From: Daphnia carinata
Taxonomy: Eukaryota; Arthropoda; Branchiopoda; Diplostraca; Daphniidae
Assembly: GCF_022539665.2 (NCBI RefSeq)
Contig: NC_081336.1
Location: 3,674,221 to 3,738,220 of the forward strand
Length of the DNA: 64,000 nt
Direction of reading: 5' to 3'
Positions 1-11,011 of this stretch are shown here, one piece after another (position 1 is the stretch's first letter; each line of letters starts with the position of its first letter). Both the position numbers and the translations under genes were made by a program. The notes beneath the pieces are model-generated. The model saw only the letters and a list, made by a program, of their open reading frames with translations. It was not told the origin of the DNA and searched no databases.

Positions 1-300
1 CAACTATATCAAGAAAGCGTCAAGATCAAAAGACAATTACATATACCAGTTCATGTAAGATTATGATTATTATTTTTTAACTTATTCAACCAATATTCTC
101 GCATAGTGTGAAATATAATAAAGAGATGTCAGCTCGCACCAAGGAAAGTACCAAAATAAATGTATTTTTTCCTTTTTCTCATTTCTTTTTTATTAAAAAA
201 TCTACACGATTAAAAAGGACACCAATATTTTTTTCTTTGGAACCGGCGTTCAAACTAGGTTATAATAGGTTAGGACTCATGAAATTCCCAATCAAAATTT

Positions 301-391
301 TAAGCCCGATAAAATAAGCCCGGCGTTAAAAAGTCGGGCTTAAAAAATAAGCCCAATAAAATAAGCCCGATGAAATAAGCCCGACTTTTTA
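301..391. repeat. AAGCCCGA-motif repeat cluster with inverted copies
   Basis: Six copies of a short AAGCCC/GGGCTT motif lie in about 90 bases, separated by AT-rich spacers. AAAAAGTCGGGCTTA and TAAGCCCGACTTTTT form an inverted pair that could fold back. The same TCGGGCTTA word recurs at 33007-33020 and 33361-33390, so this is probably part of a dispersed repeat family and not local slippage. Function unknown. Confidence 0.5.
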
Positions 392-1308
392 CAATTTTCA
401 TATATTTTGTTTAAATCACGAAAATTAGTTTGATTTTCAGGCAGAAACATCAAAGAAAACAAAGTAAATTTCACAGTTTGCCCAATCCAAAAAGAAATGG
501 CTATAAATTAAAAAAAAAAAATGTAGGGCACACAATGTAAGTTGCTGTCATGCAATAACTTATACAATAAATCCATCACAAATGGCAGCACTATATACGT
601 CTCCACGTTACGTCATTTTACGCAGAAAATGTTCCCCAACATTCTAGAAACAAAGATAAAAAACAGTTGAGCAAGTTACCTTACACATTTTTCACCTTCC
701 CGATTTAATAGGCAACTTCATTTCCTTTGAACATCAACCCAGTTTTGCCACACAAAAAAATTGGTTTCGGCATTTCTTTGTGTGTAGGGGATGACGGACG
801 CATCCTGGCATCGGACCAAAAGCAATAAAACCGATAAAGGATTGCGGTCTGCGGTCACATGCCTGCTCAAGCAATTGCTTCTATTCTGCAGCACGACCTT
901 CAAGCATTACATGGAAGCAGCTCATCATCGTCGTTATTAGACCTCATATTTTGGCTTCACAGAAGGGCATTTTGTTAGGAAATCTTCTCTACTAAAAAAG
1001 AAAGCAAAAACTGAGAGGAATTTTTGTTGATAAAAGCAACTTTGCAGTCCACGAGCATTGCGTATAACGGGTGCGCGACAGCACGTAAGCCGAGGGCAGG
1101 GATAGCGGATGCTTTGCAGAATAATATTGGCTTAATATCTTTTTTACAAAAAAAAATATTTAAATAGCATAACAACAAAAATTCGAACCCGTGAAAGCAC
1201 CATGGCAACCGCAAGCTATGCCACAGCGCCATACCTCACTCACATACTATATACATAAAATGCCTATTTAAATGGCTCACACCTAAAGCAAAGTTCGGCT
1301 GAAATGTG

Positions 1309-1380
1309 CGGTGTTGGCACAGTGGTTATCACCCACGCTTTGTATTCTATCGGTCCCGGGTTCAAGACCCGCAACATCTG
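1309..1380 (+). other. tRNA-like sequence (tRNA pseudogene or SINE head)
   Basis: An A-box-like TTGGCACAGTGG (1314-1325) and a perfect B-box GGTTCAAGACC (1359-1369) are spaced as in a tRNA gene. The 5' GGTGTT can pair imperfectly with AACATC at the 3' end. The central arm does not form a good anticodon stem, so this is not a working tRNA. It is either a decayed tRNA copy or the 5' end of a tRNA-derived SINE. No A-rich tail or target-site duplication was recognised. Confidence 0.5.
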
Positions 1381-2726
1381 ATTTCCAAGATCTCCACGCT
1401 CTCCTCAGTTTTCTAACACCAGTAGCGCGTACAGTGCGGCTAGCAGGTTAATAGGTAGGCAGGCTAGTCGTTTTTTAAAAATGGGAAATCCATAGGCCGA
1501 TCGGTATTGCTATACGCTCACGACGAAGCCGAAGCGAGAAATTTTAATGGCTCTTCTTATAGCTATTATATAAGAAAAATCAGTAGACTGATTAATGTAA
1601 CTGCTGAAAATCCAATATCGTTTCGTGTATATTTCTCCGTAATTTAAAGCTCTGCTCTTGATAATCGTAGTCACGACTTGAAAACACAAAAGACAAATCA
1701 CGAGTTGTTTAACAACCGAATAAATAAGAACATCTAAGAGCTGTAATAGTGAATCCGGTCTGCCGTTGATCATTGTATACAGTCACGCAATTTCCTGCCT
1801 TTCTTGCTAGTGTTGCATCGATTTCTGTCTAAAAAGAGTTAAGAGCCTTAAAACTGAATTTGATTGGCTGGATTTAGCTTTCAATTAATCAATTTTCATT
1901 AGCGCTGATGTCGAAACTTGCATAGTGCAAAGACAGTTGGCCAGCGTGTACGTTGCGGATGACCGCAGCTGGTCCCATCTTTTCTTACGACATCCCCACT
2001 GACGATGAACATTTGGAAGCACTAAAGAAAACAAGAGCAGGGAAACGAACCTTGAAATGAATGTCATAACGCATGAAGCAATCGACACTTCTTCAAGACC
2101 TTCTAGTTGATTTTCACTTTGCTAGTCTCCGGAATTTTCCCATTGCTTATTTTACGTTTCTAAGAGGCATCGCATGCAATTTATTAACTGAAATAAAGCA
2201 AATTTAATAGCCTCGTATTGTATTAAACTAAATCACGGTTCTGTCTCTTAAACTACTTACATCCTTGAAATATCGAGTAAATCCTATCTCGTAATCACCT
2301 TCAAAACTTTCAGTGGCTCCTATAAATCGGCGGAAATTAAACGCCATCATTTCGCAATGTGTGGGCGACGGCCAATTGTTTTAATTTTCGTTTTTTATGA
2401 TGGCATTTAATTAGAACAGTTGGCTTACTGTAGAAGCTCCCCCCAAAACCCTGTACCGGTCCACACAACGTGCAATGCCACTTTAGCGTGTCACACAATA
2501 GATGCGCAAAAGAAAGTGAAAGAAAAATAAATTCCAGACGTCACCTGTTGCATAGGGCGATAATGGGCCACCGTCAATTTGAAAATTCAAAGAATCAAAG
2601 GCGAAAAAACGTGCGGTGTGTTAGAGTCAATTGAACAAGGGCACCTTTCTCTCTTATCTATAGACCACGAAGGATCGATGTAAACAGTTCATTCGGTGCA
2701 CTGCAAAAAGTAATCGCTCGAGTTCG

Positions 2727-2763
2727 TATAAAAATGATGGTGAGCCCACAAACATACAACAGT
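2727..2763 (+). promoter_or_regulatory. core promoter of cuticle gene 2807-3818
   Basis: TATAAAAA at 2727-2734 is followed 33 bases later by CAGT (2760-2763), the TATA-to-initiator spacing seen before every cuticle gene in this window. The ATG micro-exon follows within 50 bases. Confidence 0.7.
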
Positions 2764-2806
2764 CCTCTTCAGCGTACTGAAAGACAAAAATCCAACTTTT
2801 GCCATC

Positions 2807-3818
2807 ATGAAAGTAAAACATAGATGCCGATTTCAAACGAACACTTTTATAACGAATTTACCTTTTTTTTCAGGTAGTACTCGTCATTGTAGCCACTGTG
2901 GCTGTTATCGTCGCAGCTGAAAAACATGGAAATTATCGTAACGTACCGAGTTACAAAACATCAAGCGCAGCTTACGATCAGCGTCAATACGAATCGACAA
3001 CCCACGCCACTGCATCGTACGAAGTTGCCGAAACCGAAGCATCCTATCAAGACGAGTCCATCTACACGAAAACGAACGCACGGTCATCGTACAAACCATC
3101 TTACGTTGCAACCACAACTTCGTATTCGAAATCCTCTTACGAGCCGTCAATTTCGTCTTACGTAAGTCAGCCGAAATATTACGAAACCACAGAGCCTGTG
3201 CGATCCTACACTTCGAAACCCGCCTACACTGGCTCCTCTTACTCTTCTCCATCTTACACGACGACAACAAGCGCACCTTACTCTACCAGCCAACGATATG
3301 CCGCTCCTTCTTATTCGAACAAACAAGATTCCTACGATGACGTAAGACTGTTTCATTTTTAAGAAATAGTACCTTTTACTGATAAACTGTTATCTTTGCA
3401 GAAGCCCATGCCTTACGCATTCAGCTGGGGCGTTAAGGACGAAAAAAGCTATAACGATTACTCTCACCAGCAGGAGAGCAATGGCAAAGTTGTGACCGGT
3501 TCTTACCGTGTTCTTCTTCCTGATGGCCGTACTCAAATCGTAACATATAAGGCTGATGAAAATGGCTACGTAGCCGACGTTAAATACGAGGGACAAGTCA
3601 AACACGATGAATACAAACCAACACCCAAGTCCACCTATAAATCCAGCGATGATGCGTATCAAGCAGAAGCCAAACGCGACAAAAACTACGAACCGCTGGA
3701 TCACACCAAAGCCTCATCCGGATACAACAATGCCCAGTCCTCCGGAACGAACTACGTTAAGTCGTATGACGTTCCAGCAGTTTACACGACATCGCCGTAC
3801 AAGCCGACTGAGTACTAA
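2807..3818 (+). CDS. R&R cuticular protein with Ser/Tyr/Thr-rich N-terminal half
   Basis: Predicted secreted chitin-binding cuticle protein of about 296 residues. Exons are 2807-2812 (ATG AAA), 2874-3341 and 3402-3818, with GT-AG phase-0 introns. Exon 2 opens with the hydrophobic signal core VVLVIVATVAVIVAA, then about 140 residues rich in Ser, Tyr and Thr with repeated SSY/TSY motifs. This differs from the Ala-Pro-Tyr repeats of the neighbours. Exon 3 begins KPMPYAFSW and carries the R&R core: GSYRVLLPDGRTQIVTYKA followed by DENGYVADV. The tail is short and has almost no YPKP repeat. A run of 14 C follows the stop codon directly, and a poly(A) signal AATAAA lies at 3957-3962. The family call is secure. 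Assignment to RR-1 or RR-2 is not, because crustacean members deviate from the insect consensus. Confidence 0.88.
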
Positions 3819-3962
3819 TCCCCCCCCCCCCCCTCGATGAAAACTGTACATGTAATCAGACAGACTGGCTACCCCATTTGATAAGTGAAAGAGAATCTTA
3901 TATAATAATAACTGAAAGACATAACACTTGGCGTTTCTTTATGTTTTACGGCAGAAAATAAA

Positions 3963-5437
3963 GCTTTTGATGAGAACATATCAACTACGAGTAAACTTTC
4001 TAGAGCATATTCTTCGTCCGTACCCCTGATGGAGATGTCAATTGCACGGTGGGACTGTGTCGAATCGTTACATTTTCAAGGTTTCGTTCTGCAAACAGTG
4101 GATTACTACCATCTAAGTTTTATAGACCGCTATGTTTCACGTAGCAATGGTTATGTTTGCTAATGACAGACGCGTTCCTTCTTTCAGTGTGTGCCACCTT
4201 GCCTTTTGTTTTCTCTCGTTTCCAGATGAGAGAAAACAGTTATACAATATCATATCCCCCCCATAAAAAGAAATGATTTTTGCGATTTTACGTACGCATG
4301 ACTTAAGAGAGGAAACGCCTTATTGTTGCGAATTCGCTGGGAAAACTAAATTCGCGAACGAAGTGGGACGCGACGATGTAATCTGAAAATCGTGCATCTT
4401 TCCGACTGAACTATTTTTTCCTTAATATTGTCAAAATTAAAACTCATCTTAAAATTTATTCTCTTTTTCCTTTCTGCCATACTTCGTCCCATTTTAAGCA
4501 CAATTTTATTCGTGTGTAGACTATGCACAAGTTATTACCAACTCTTTCCTATTTTAACTGTTTAGCAGTAACTATTTCACGTCCTACTTGAAACTTGGCT
4601 TCAGAATGCCAACAGTTTGAAGCGAATACTTCAGCGAAAGTTAAAAACAACAACATTCCTCGTAACAGTAAAGAGGATCGATGTAATGACTTTCTTGTGA
4701 ACCAAAAGCCTTTAAAGAGTAAAAATGTGTAGCGGCGTTATTTGGTACATAAAACTACGGGAAACATATAAACATGTTTATTCACTTACGTACCAGCGTA
4801 TATAGGAATTGGGTAACTGTTTAATTGTCGGAGCATCAGAGCAGAAATGTTCTTCCCAGGCCAACATTTGGAGCCCTTTTTGATGTTGACAACTTTCCCT
4901 CATCCTGTTCTACTTTTTCTTTCATTTTTTTTTCTCCCCCCTTGAATTCACCTGTTTTTTCATTAGTCTTATCATCTCGATGAAATTCTTCGTTTCCGGG
5001 ATCCTCGATATCTTCACTTTTCCTTTATTCTTTTAAGACCACACGCGTCTCATAACCCGAGAAATAAAATCAACGATGTACAGAACATTCTGTTTGACCA
5101 TACGGATCACTTGCTTATGGCTTAAGTGTTATACTTTCTAACAATGAAGAAGATGGGAAAAAAAAGAAAGTACGCTAGAAACTCGCCATAAAACGTTGCT
5201 TTGCAAACAATAATTAACAACGACGTCGAACAGAAGGGAACGTCTGTAGCCCATTACGTAAATTCAGAGAAATAAATGTCTGAGACAACGATATGTAATA
5301 AGAATAATTATATTTGTGTGGCGATTGGCGAAATAGCAGATATCATGTATAGAAAATTGGCTTTACATAAGTTATGAATGTGTTGCTGCGATCGCTTTTA
5401 AAAATATTTGAAAAACTCATTGCCCTCGGAAAGGTTC
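3963..5437. other. intergenic region between convergent cuticle genes
   Basis: This is spacer between the 3' ends of a plus-strand and a minus-strand cuticle gene. I see no coding exon, tRNA or repeat array. A canonical poly(A) signal for the minus-strand gene was not found close to its stop codon. Confidence 0.5.
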
Positions 5438-6325
5438 TTAAGCAGCATCGGTGGAAGTCTCCGTTTCGCTGGCAATCGGGGCAGCAACGGCCTCAGCAAT
5501 CGATTCAGTTACGACCACAGCAGCTTCTGCGTCCTCGGTGACGACTTCAACTGGAATTTCAGCCTCTTTCACGGGAGCAGCGGCTTCAGTGGTAGATGGA
5601 AACGGATAGCTTGGCTTAGGGTACGACGGGTACGAAGGACGGGGGTAGCTAGGGTATGCTGGACGAGGATAAGCCGGGTAAGAAGGTCTAGGGTAAGTTG
5701 GGTAAGATGGTTCAGGGTAGGAAGCTTTAGGGTATGCCGGTGGAGCGTAAGTTGGCTTGGGGTAGGCCGGAGCAGGATAAGCGGGCTTGGGGTAAGCTGG
5801 AGGGGCATACGCGGGCTTGGGGTAGGCTGGATAAGATGGTTTGTATTCAGGGTATTTGGCTTCTCCCTCGTATTTCACATCGGCGACGTAACCGTATTCA
5901 TCAGCTTTGTAGGTAACAACCTGTCGTCTACCGTCCGGGAGCACGACGTAGTACGTACCACTCACGAGTTTGCCATCGCTTGTCTCTTTCTGTCCGAAAT
6001 CGTTGTAACTTGCCTGGTCCAGTACGGCCCAATCGAAGCTGTACGGCATCGGGGCCTGAACAAAATTACGAAAATATTAAGTACAATAAGCATCTCATGT
6101 TTCAACTCGAAATTCAGATGTAGACGAATGACTTACGTAATCGTAAGACTTTCCGTAAGCAGGAGGAGGATAAGCCGGTGCCGGATAAGTTGGTTTCGGA
6201 TAGTAGGGCTTTTCGGAAGCCAAGGCAACTACGACCAACGTTGCGATGATGACGAACTGTTTGTAAAAGAAAATTATTAAATTTTGGTTTCCAAAATTCC
6301 AATGAAAAATGCAACTCACTTTCAT
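5438..6325 (-). CDS. R&R cuticular protein with YP repeats and acidic tail
   Basis: This is the only minus-strand cuticle gene in the window, about 247 residues. Exons (descending) are 6325-6320 (ATG AAA), 6256-6137 and 6055-5438, with phase-0 introns. Exon 2 encodes the signal core FVIIATLVVVALAS and a short YYPKPTYPAPAYPP linker. Exon 3 starts APMPYSFDWAVLDQASYNDF and has the R&R core (GTYYVVLPDGRRQVVTYKA, DEYGYVADV). It continues with about 18 YPxPAY/YPRPSY units and ends in an acidic Glu/Val/Ala tail finishing TSTDAA. The nearest relative is 14967-15846, which matches in promoter, exon layout, repeat order and tail. The pair is therefore a duplication with one copy inverted. Likely role: structural, chitin-binding exoskeleton protein. 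Confidence 0.9.
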
Positions 6326-6379
6326 GTTGGCTAGAGAAGATTTGTCTGATGTTTGCAATCGTCTGAAAGATGCGAACAC

Positions 6380-6418
6380 ACTGTTGGATCCTAAGCTTGT
6401 CCTAGTCCCCTATTTATA
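6380..6418 (-). promoter_or_regulatory. core promoter of cuticle gene 5438-6325
   Basis: On the minus strand TATAAATA (6418-6411) is followed by ACAGTG, with CAGT at 6383-6380, 35 bases from the TATA start. The stretch between them resembles that of the paralogue at 14868-14907 (shared GGAC..AGGACAAGCT). Confidence 0.7.
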
Positions 6419-6425
6419 CTCGTCT

Positions 6426-9400
6426 CGCTGGCGATCCATAAAGAAGGGCGTGGTATATAGTCGTCTTGCATGCAAGTCGGCGAAATTCGCACGAAGGGAG
6501 GAACTTGAAGAGCGTAAAAACAGAAAAAAAAGAAAAGGTGCACTACCGAACGTGTTACACTTGCTCCGCCTGCACGTTCAGTTACAAATTGCGCTAACAC
6601 ACCTAAGAATCTGGATTCTTTTTTTCTTTACTCAGGGACGATTGCATAGTTGAAAAAGAAAAACGACTGAACGAAGACGGTATCGCCTCGCTAATCCGGC
6701 CAATACGTTTCATCACGATAAACTTGACATAAAAAATTCGAAAGAAAAATTCCCACAAAACAAGATGTCCACAGTACATCAAGTTTTGATCGGTAGATTG
6801 TATTCTTCTGTGACAGTGACTTGGAAAGCGAAACATCGTCTATAACGCATTACGTATCGCTTTGATGGACAATAACGAGAAATCTGTTATTGAAAAAGCT
6901 CGTGCTTCGCAGAGCACAACCCAAGGTTTTAATCGGCAAGACCACAATAAGTTATACTCCGAAAATCTTAACCGAGTTCGCACTGTTTCAACAAGTAACA
7001 CATAGTTGTCAAAGCTTCAATACTTCAACCTCAATTTTTCCCCATATAAAAATTGAAATGTTAAGCCACGGCAAGTAATCCCTATGTAAGAGTCGATCGT
7101 ATAAGTGAGAGCGAATCGAATGATTTTGTTTTTACTGGACATCGAGAAGGCCGTTGCAATGAAGCAAATCTACAGGCCATTCAATAAAACAAGAGATCTA
7201 CATAAAATGATTAAATCATCCGACGTCCTTACATGTGCAACAACTAGGGACGTCGACTCCATCATCTGCTGGATCAACTTTGAATGGGCGGCATCGCGTC
7301 ATCGACATCCTTAACATTTTTCTTGCTCACAATGCGTGATTATCAATGGCCAACAGGCACCTGACCCTGACACGCCTTCTGGACAGGTAAATAGGTCTGA
7401 AAATGTTGCACGCATCTTGGTAGGTATAGCGGTGGTGTATGAGATACATCCAAGAGCATGTTACCTGGCCGTAATAAGAAAGGCTTTCCCAAAAGTGAAA
7501 TTTTTTTAGCCATCAGATGAATAATAGTCGCTCTTATTTAAAGAAAAAAAAATGCTTTTGAGGATTGGATGCGGACAACATGGGGGAATATACACTCTCT
7601 TTCATTATTGTAGACATAAGGCAAAGTGCCTTAGTTCCTTATCAAAAGTAATAAAGCCACAATGCAAAGCAAGTGCTGTGCGCTAATGCGCACCAGGCGA
7701 TGGCTACCCCAACAAAAGAGCGTTCAATGTGTTCTTTATTCTTTTTTTTTTCCTAAATAATTTCGGACACAGACTTGCGTCCTTCATCTTTTTAAGACCT
7801 GGTTTTAAAATGGAATTTTAACGATGCCGAAACACAAAAAAAATGAACCAGATCTTTAAAAAAAAGGTGATACGTGTATCATTAGCTGGCTGTCTTCTGC
7901 GTCCAGCATCTATTAAAGCAGGATAAAATATGGGCTACATTTTTGAAATTTAAAATAAAAGAATAACGGATTAAGATTCTTCCATTCAAGGGGATAACGG
8001 CATTTGTAAAGAAAGTCGTGACGCAATCCATAAGTGTGTCTTAGAAATCGAGAGCGTTGTGTGGCTACCATCACGACGCACTAACAAAGAGTTCATCAAG
8101 CAGCCACCCCCGAAAAATTGCTTATTTCTTATTGTATGTTATTTTACAGGTGCAACTTTGTAAGACGTCCATTCGCGTGGGATTTTGTGTGGGCAAAGAG
8201 GAATCGCTGAAACCCCCGGCCGTTCAATCCACAATCAAGAAAAGGGAGGTGATCAAACACGACAGGTCATTTGTTACGATTGTTGCGCTGAAAATACGTC
8301 AGTGTTCCCGCCCAGTATATCACAGCGGTAGGTCCAGGGAAAACCCCCCTGCTGTTTGAGATAAAAATGGGTACGAACAAATGTCAAACGAACGCGTCAT
8401 CATCTAAAAATCACCACAAATGCCATTGATGTCTTTGAATTCTCTGAGAAGTTCAAACACGCTGAATTAAATGAGTTTCAAAAAAAATAAGCCAATTGTT
8501 CTTGAAAAATCTGGAACAAAACGTGAAGAGTAGGTTACGTACCATTATTACAACTATATACTTGTTTATGGATCTCATGCTGTTGATGATATCTTTGCTC
8601 TGCTCCTCAACCCTAATTATACCATAATGACATTTTACTCTTTTTAAAAAAATCATTTCACTGTTATATTGAGCTATGCAAAAAAAGAGAAAACTTTTTA
8701 TGTTTGTCGGTCAGTGCGTACTCCCGATCTGATAGCGACGGTCACGGCCAGTTCCGAATGTCAGGTGATTATTTGTGCGCTGGCCTTCGACACGTGGCAA
8801 AGATCGCTCGATAACGAATGCGAGAGCGTTGATAAAATATCGATGAAAATCAAATAAAAAGAAAAGCAAATTGAATTTTTTTCAAACTTTCGATTAAAAA
8901 TGCGGGAAACGTTGTGCGGCTTTCACTGTAAGATAACACGTGGTGTATATCGGCCATCAAGCCAATAAATAATTTCCAACGGCATGTCGTATTTTTAAAA
9001 AACTTTAATCGTCTCCCGTCAAGTTTCACTTGTCGGTTAGTATAGAACAGAGCGTCGATGACGAAGGCCATCGTGTATAAACAACACGCTCCCGATGGAA
9101 GGCATCGCTAGAGATATCACGATTCTCCGGTAGCCATTCAATCCCGGCTTGAGAACTGCAACAAAAGGAAAATGGCATTTAATGGGTTCTATAAATAACA
9201 TATCTGTTTGAATGGATCCATACGTATGTGCGTGTTGCCGTTGTTTATGTCGATTTGCACGCCGGGATTGCGTGGTTCTCTTTCACGACGTGTGGCCAGA
9301 CACGCCTTAATGCCTCAAAGGAATTTCTTATGTCCTTTATGTTTTGTTGTCGTCCTTCTTATTCCCCACTAGCTCATAAACGAGCCATTAAACGCGGAGG

Positions 9401-10080
9401 GAATAGCATCTTTAAAAAAAAAATGATTCGGACTTGCATAGCCGCTATTGCGATTTGAGTCTCTCGCGTTTACGTATTCACGAAGTGAATTTCGTTATGC
9501 CAATATTTACAGCTATGAATATCGCCTACATTTGGGTAATCAAATCATAAATAAAAGGGTTTGTTTTCATAGTAAACCAAACAATCGGGCGTAGCGTTGT
9601 CTATACTGACCAAATGAAAAGCGAAATTTTCCCACTGTCGCCATCAAAGCAATTGACGGTCAAACAAAAGAAGATCGTCATTTTATCGAGCGTATCATAT
9701 CCAGTCTCTGCTGGAAGGCCTTCCATCTTAGCAGCTTTCCATTAATATTTACACAGTGGCTCGTCTTAAGCGCTGCACAGCTTGCGGAATAACGCGAACA
9801 TCGTTTTAGAAAATTAAAAGAATAAAGAACGAAGAAGAATGTACGAAACAAAGTCATAGGAAAAAGGAAGAGCATTGAGAAGTTTCCCGTTTCACATGGA
9901 AGGAAAGTTGGGTCGGGACAGTAACCACAAAAGTGAACGCGCAACACATTCACGACAATTGTTTCCATTTTTTGTGTTCCTGTCTCTCGTCTAATTTCCC
10001 TTTTTTTCTTAACCAATCCACGCCAATCATAATAATAATTCTCTGCTGCAATGAGTGACCGCTATTAGACCAATGCCAGC
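6426..10080. other. intergenic region, no gene seen
   Basis: About 3.6 kb between the divergent cuticle genes at 6325(-) and 10153(+). The open frames here are short, lack splice-compatible partners and show no known domain. No tRNA, tandem array or terminal inverted repeats were noticed. Confidence 0.45.
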
Positions 10081-10088
10081 GATACAAC

Positions 10089-10127
10089 TATATAAGAAAG
10101 AAATGAAGACCCAACAAATACATCAGT
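10089..10127 (+). promoter_or_regulatory. core promoter of cuticle gene 10153-10683
   Basis: TATATAAG at 10089-10096 is followed by TCAGT at 10123-10127 (34-base spacing), then the ATG at 10153. Confidence 0.7.
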
Positions 10128-10152
10128 TGTCCAATAACTCCTTCAAACAAAC

Positions 10153-10683
10153 ATGCAGGTATTTCATTCCATAAAAATTCAAATGTTTGACTAATCCCAC
10201 ATCGAATGATTCCCACTAATATTACATCAATTAGGTCCAAATTATCTTTGTTGCTGTTTTATTTCTTGCCGTTTCGATTGCCGAAAAGGAGCAATCCAAT
10301 TACAGACAAGTGAAACCCGCATACGAGCAGAAGGTAAATTAGTGAAAATACTTTAATTAAACTGAGAATAAAGACAATTAACATTTTTTATAAAGCAAGT
10401 AGCAATGCCATACGCGTTCTCCTGGGTAGTGAAGGATGAACCCAGTATCAACGATTATGCGCATCAGCAAGAAAGCGATGGCAAGGTGACCACTGGATCT
10501 TATCGTGTCGTCTTGCCGGATGGCCGCAATCAGATGGTGGCCTACCGATCTGATGAAAACGGATACGTTGTCGACGTGAAATTCGAAGGTGAAGCCAAAT
10601 ATCCGCACCATCAACTTTCCTTATACAACAACAAGCAAAGCTATCCCCTTCCTAAAGGCAATGCGGATATCCCGAAGGCATAA
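10153..10683 (+). CDS. short R&R cuticular protein lacking a YP tail
   Basis: Predicted secreted protein of about 130 residues. Exons are 10153-10158 (ATG CAG), 10235-10333 and 10396-10683, all joined in phase 0. Exon 2 gives the signal core VQIIFVAVLFLAVSIAE and a very short linker ending AYEQK. Exon 3 starts QVAMPYAFSWVVKDEPSINDYAHQ and has the R&R core with several replacements: GSYRVVLPDGRNQMVAYRS followed by DENGYVVDVKFEGEAKY. KAD has become RSD, and the Tyr-x-Ala position reads Tyr-x-Ser. The C-terminus is short (..PLPKGNADIPKA) with no YPKP repeats, so this is close to a bare chitin-binding module. A possible poly(A) signal AATAAA is at 11006-11011. Confidence 0.87.
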
Positions 10684-11011
10684 TATTTCAGATAAACACA
10701 CTTGAAGACTTTAGGAATGTGAACCCAACGGGTCTTATATTTGTATATACGTGCGATGAAATTAGTTGTAACTATTTGATCTGTACTGTACAATAGAATG
10801 TTTTGCGTGTCATGGAATGTTTAATTCATTGCTATATGAAAACAACTTGGATCTATCATAGCTATAGTATAATAGCCTCTGTTCTTTGCGTGAGTGGTTC
10901 ATTCCCAATTTATTCTTAGATTTTAAAGTTTTACTTTCACCTTTTTAAACTTAAGTGGTCACCTTTTCATATCAAACTTCTTTTACAGCAAGACATTGCC
11001 TGTCAAATAAA

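Larger units (their letters stand above)
1..2720. other. left-edge intergenic region
   Basis: Apart from the AAGCCCGA cluster and the tRNA-like element listed separately, no gene is supported here. The short open frames on both strands have no recognisable domain, splice partners or codon signature. The last few hundred bases are the upstream region of the cuticle gene starting at 2807. Confidence 0.5.

Noticed and set aside
5408-6280. Long plus-strand open frame opposite the minus-strand cuticle gene
   Set aside because: It is the mirror of a codon-biased Tyr/Pro repeat with no start context, promoter or domain. The minus-strand product has a complete R&R domain.
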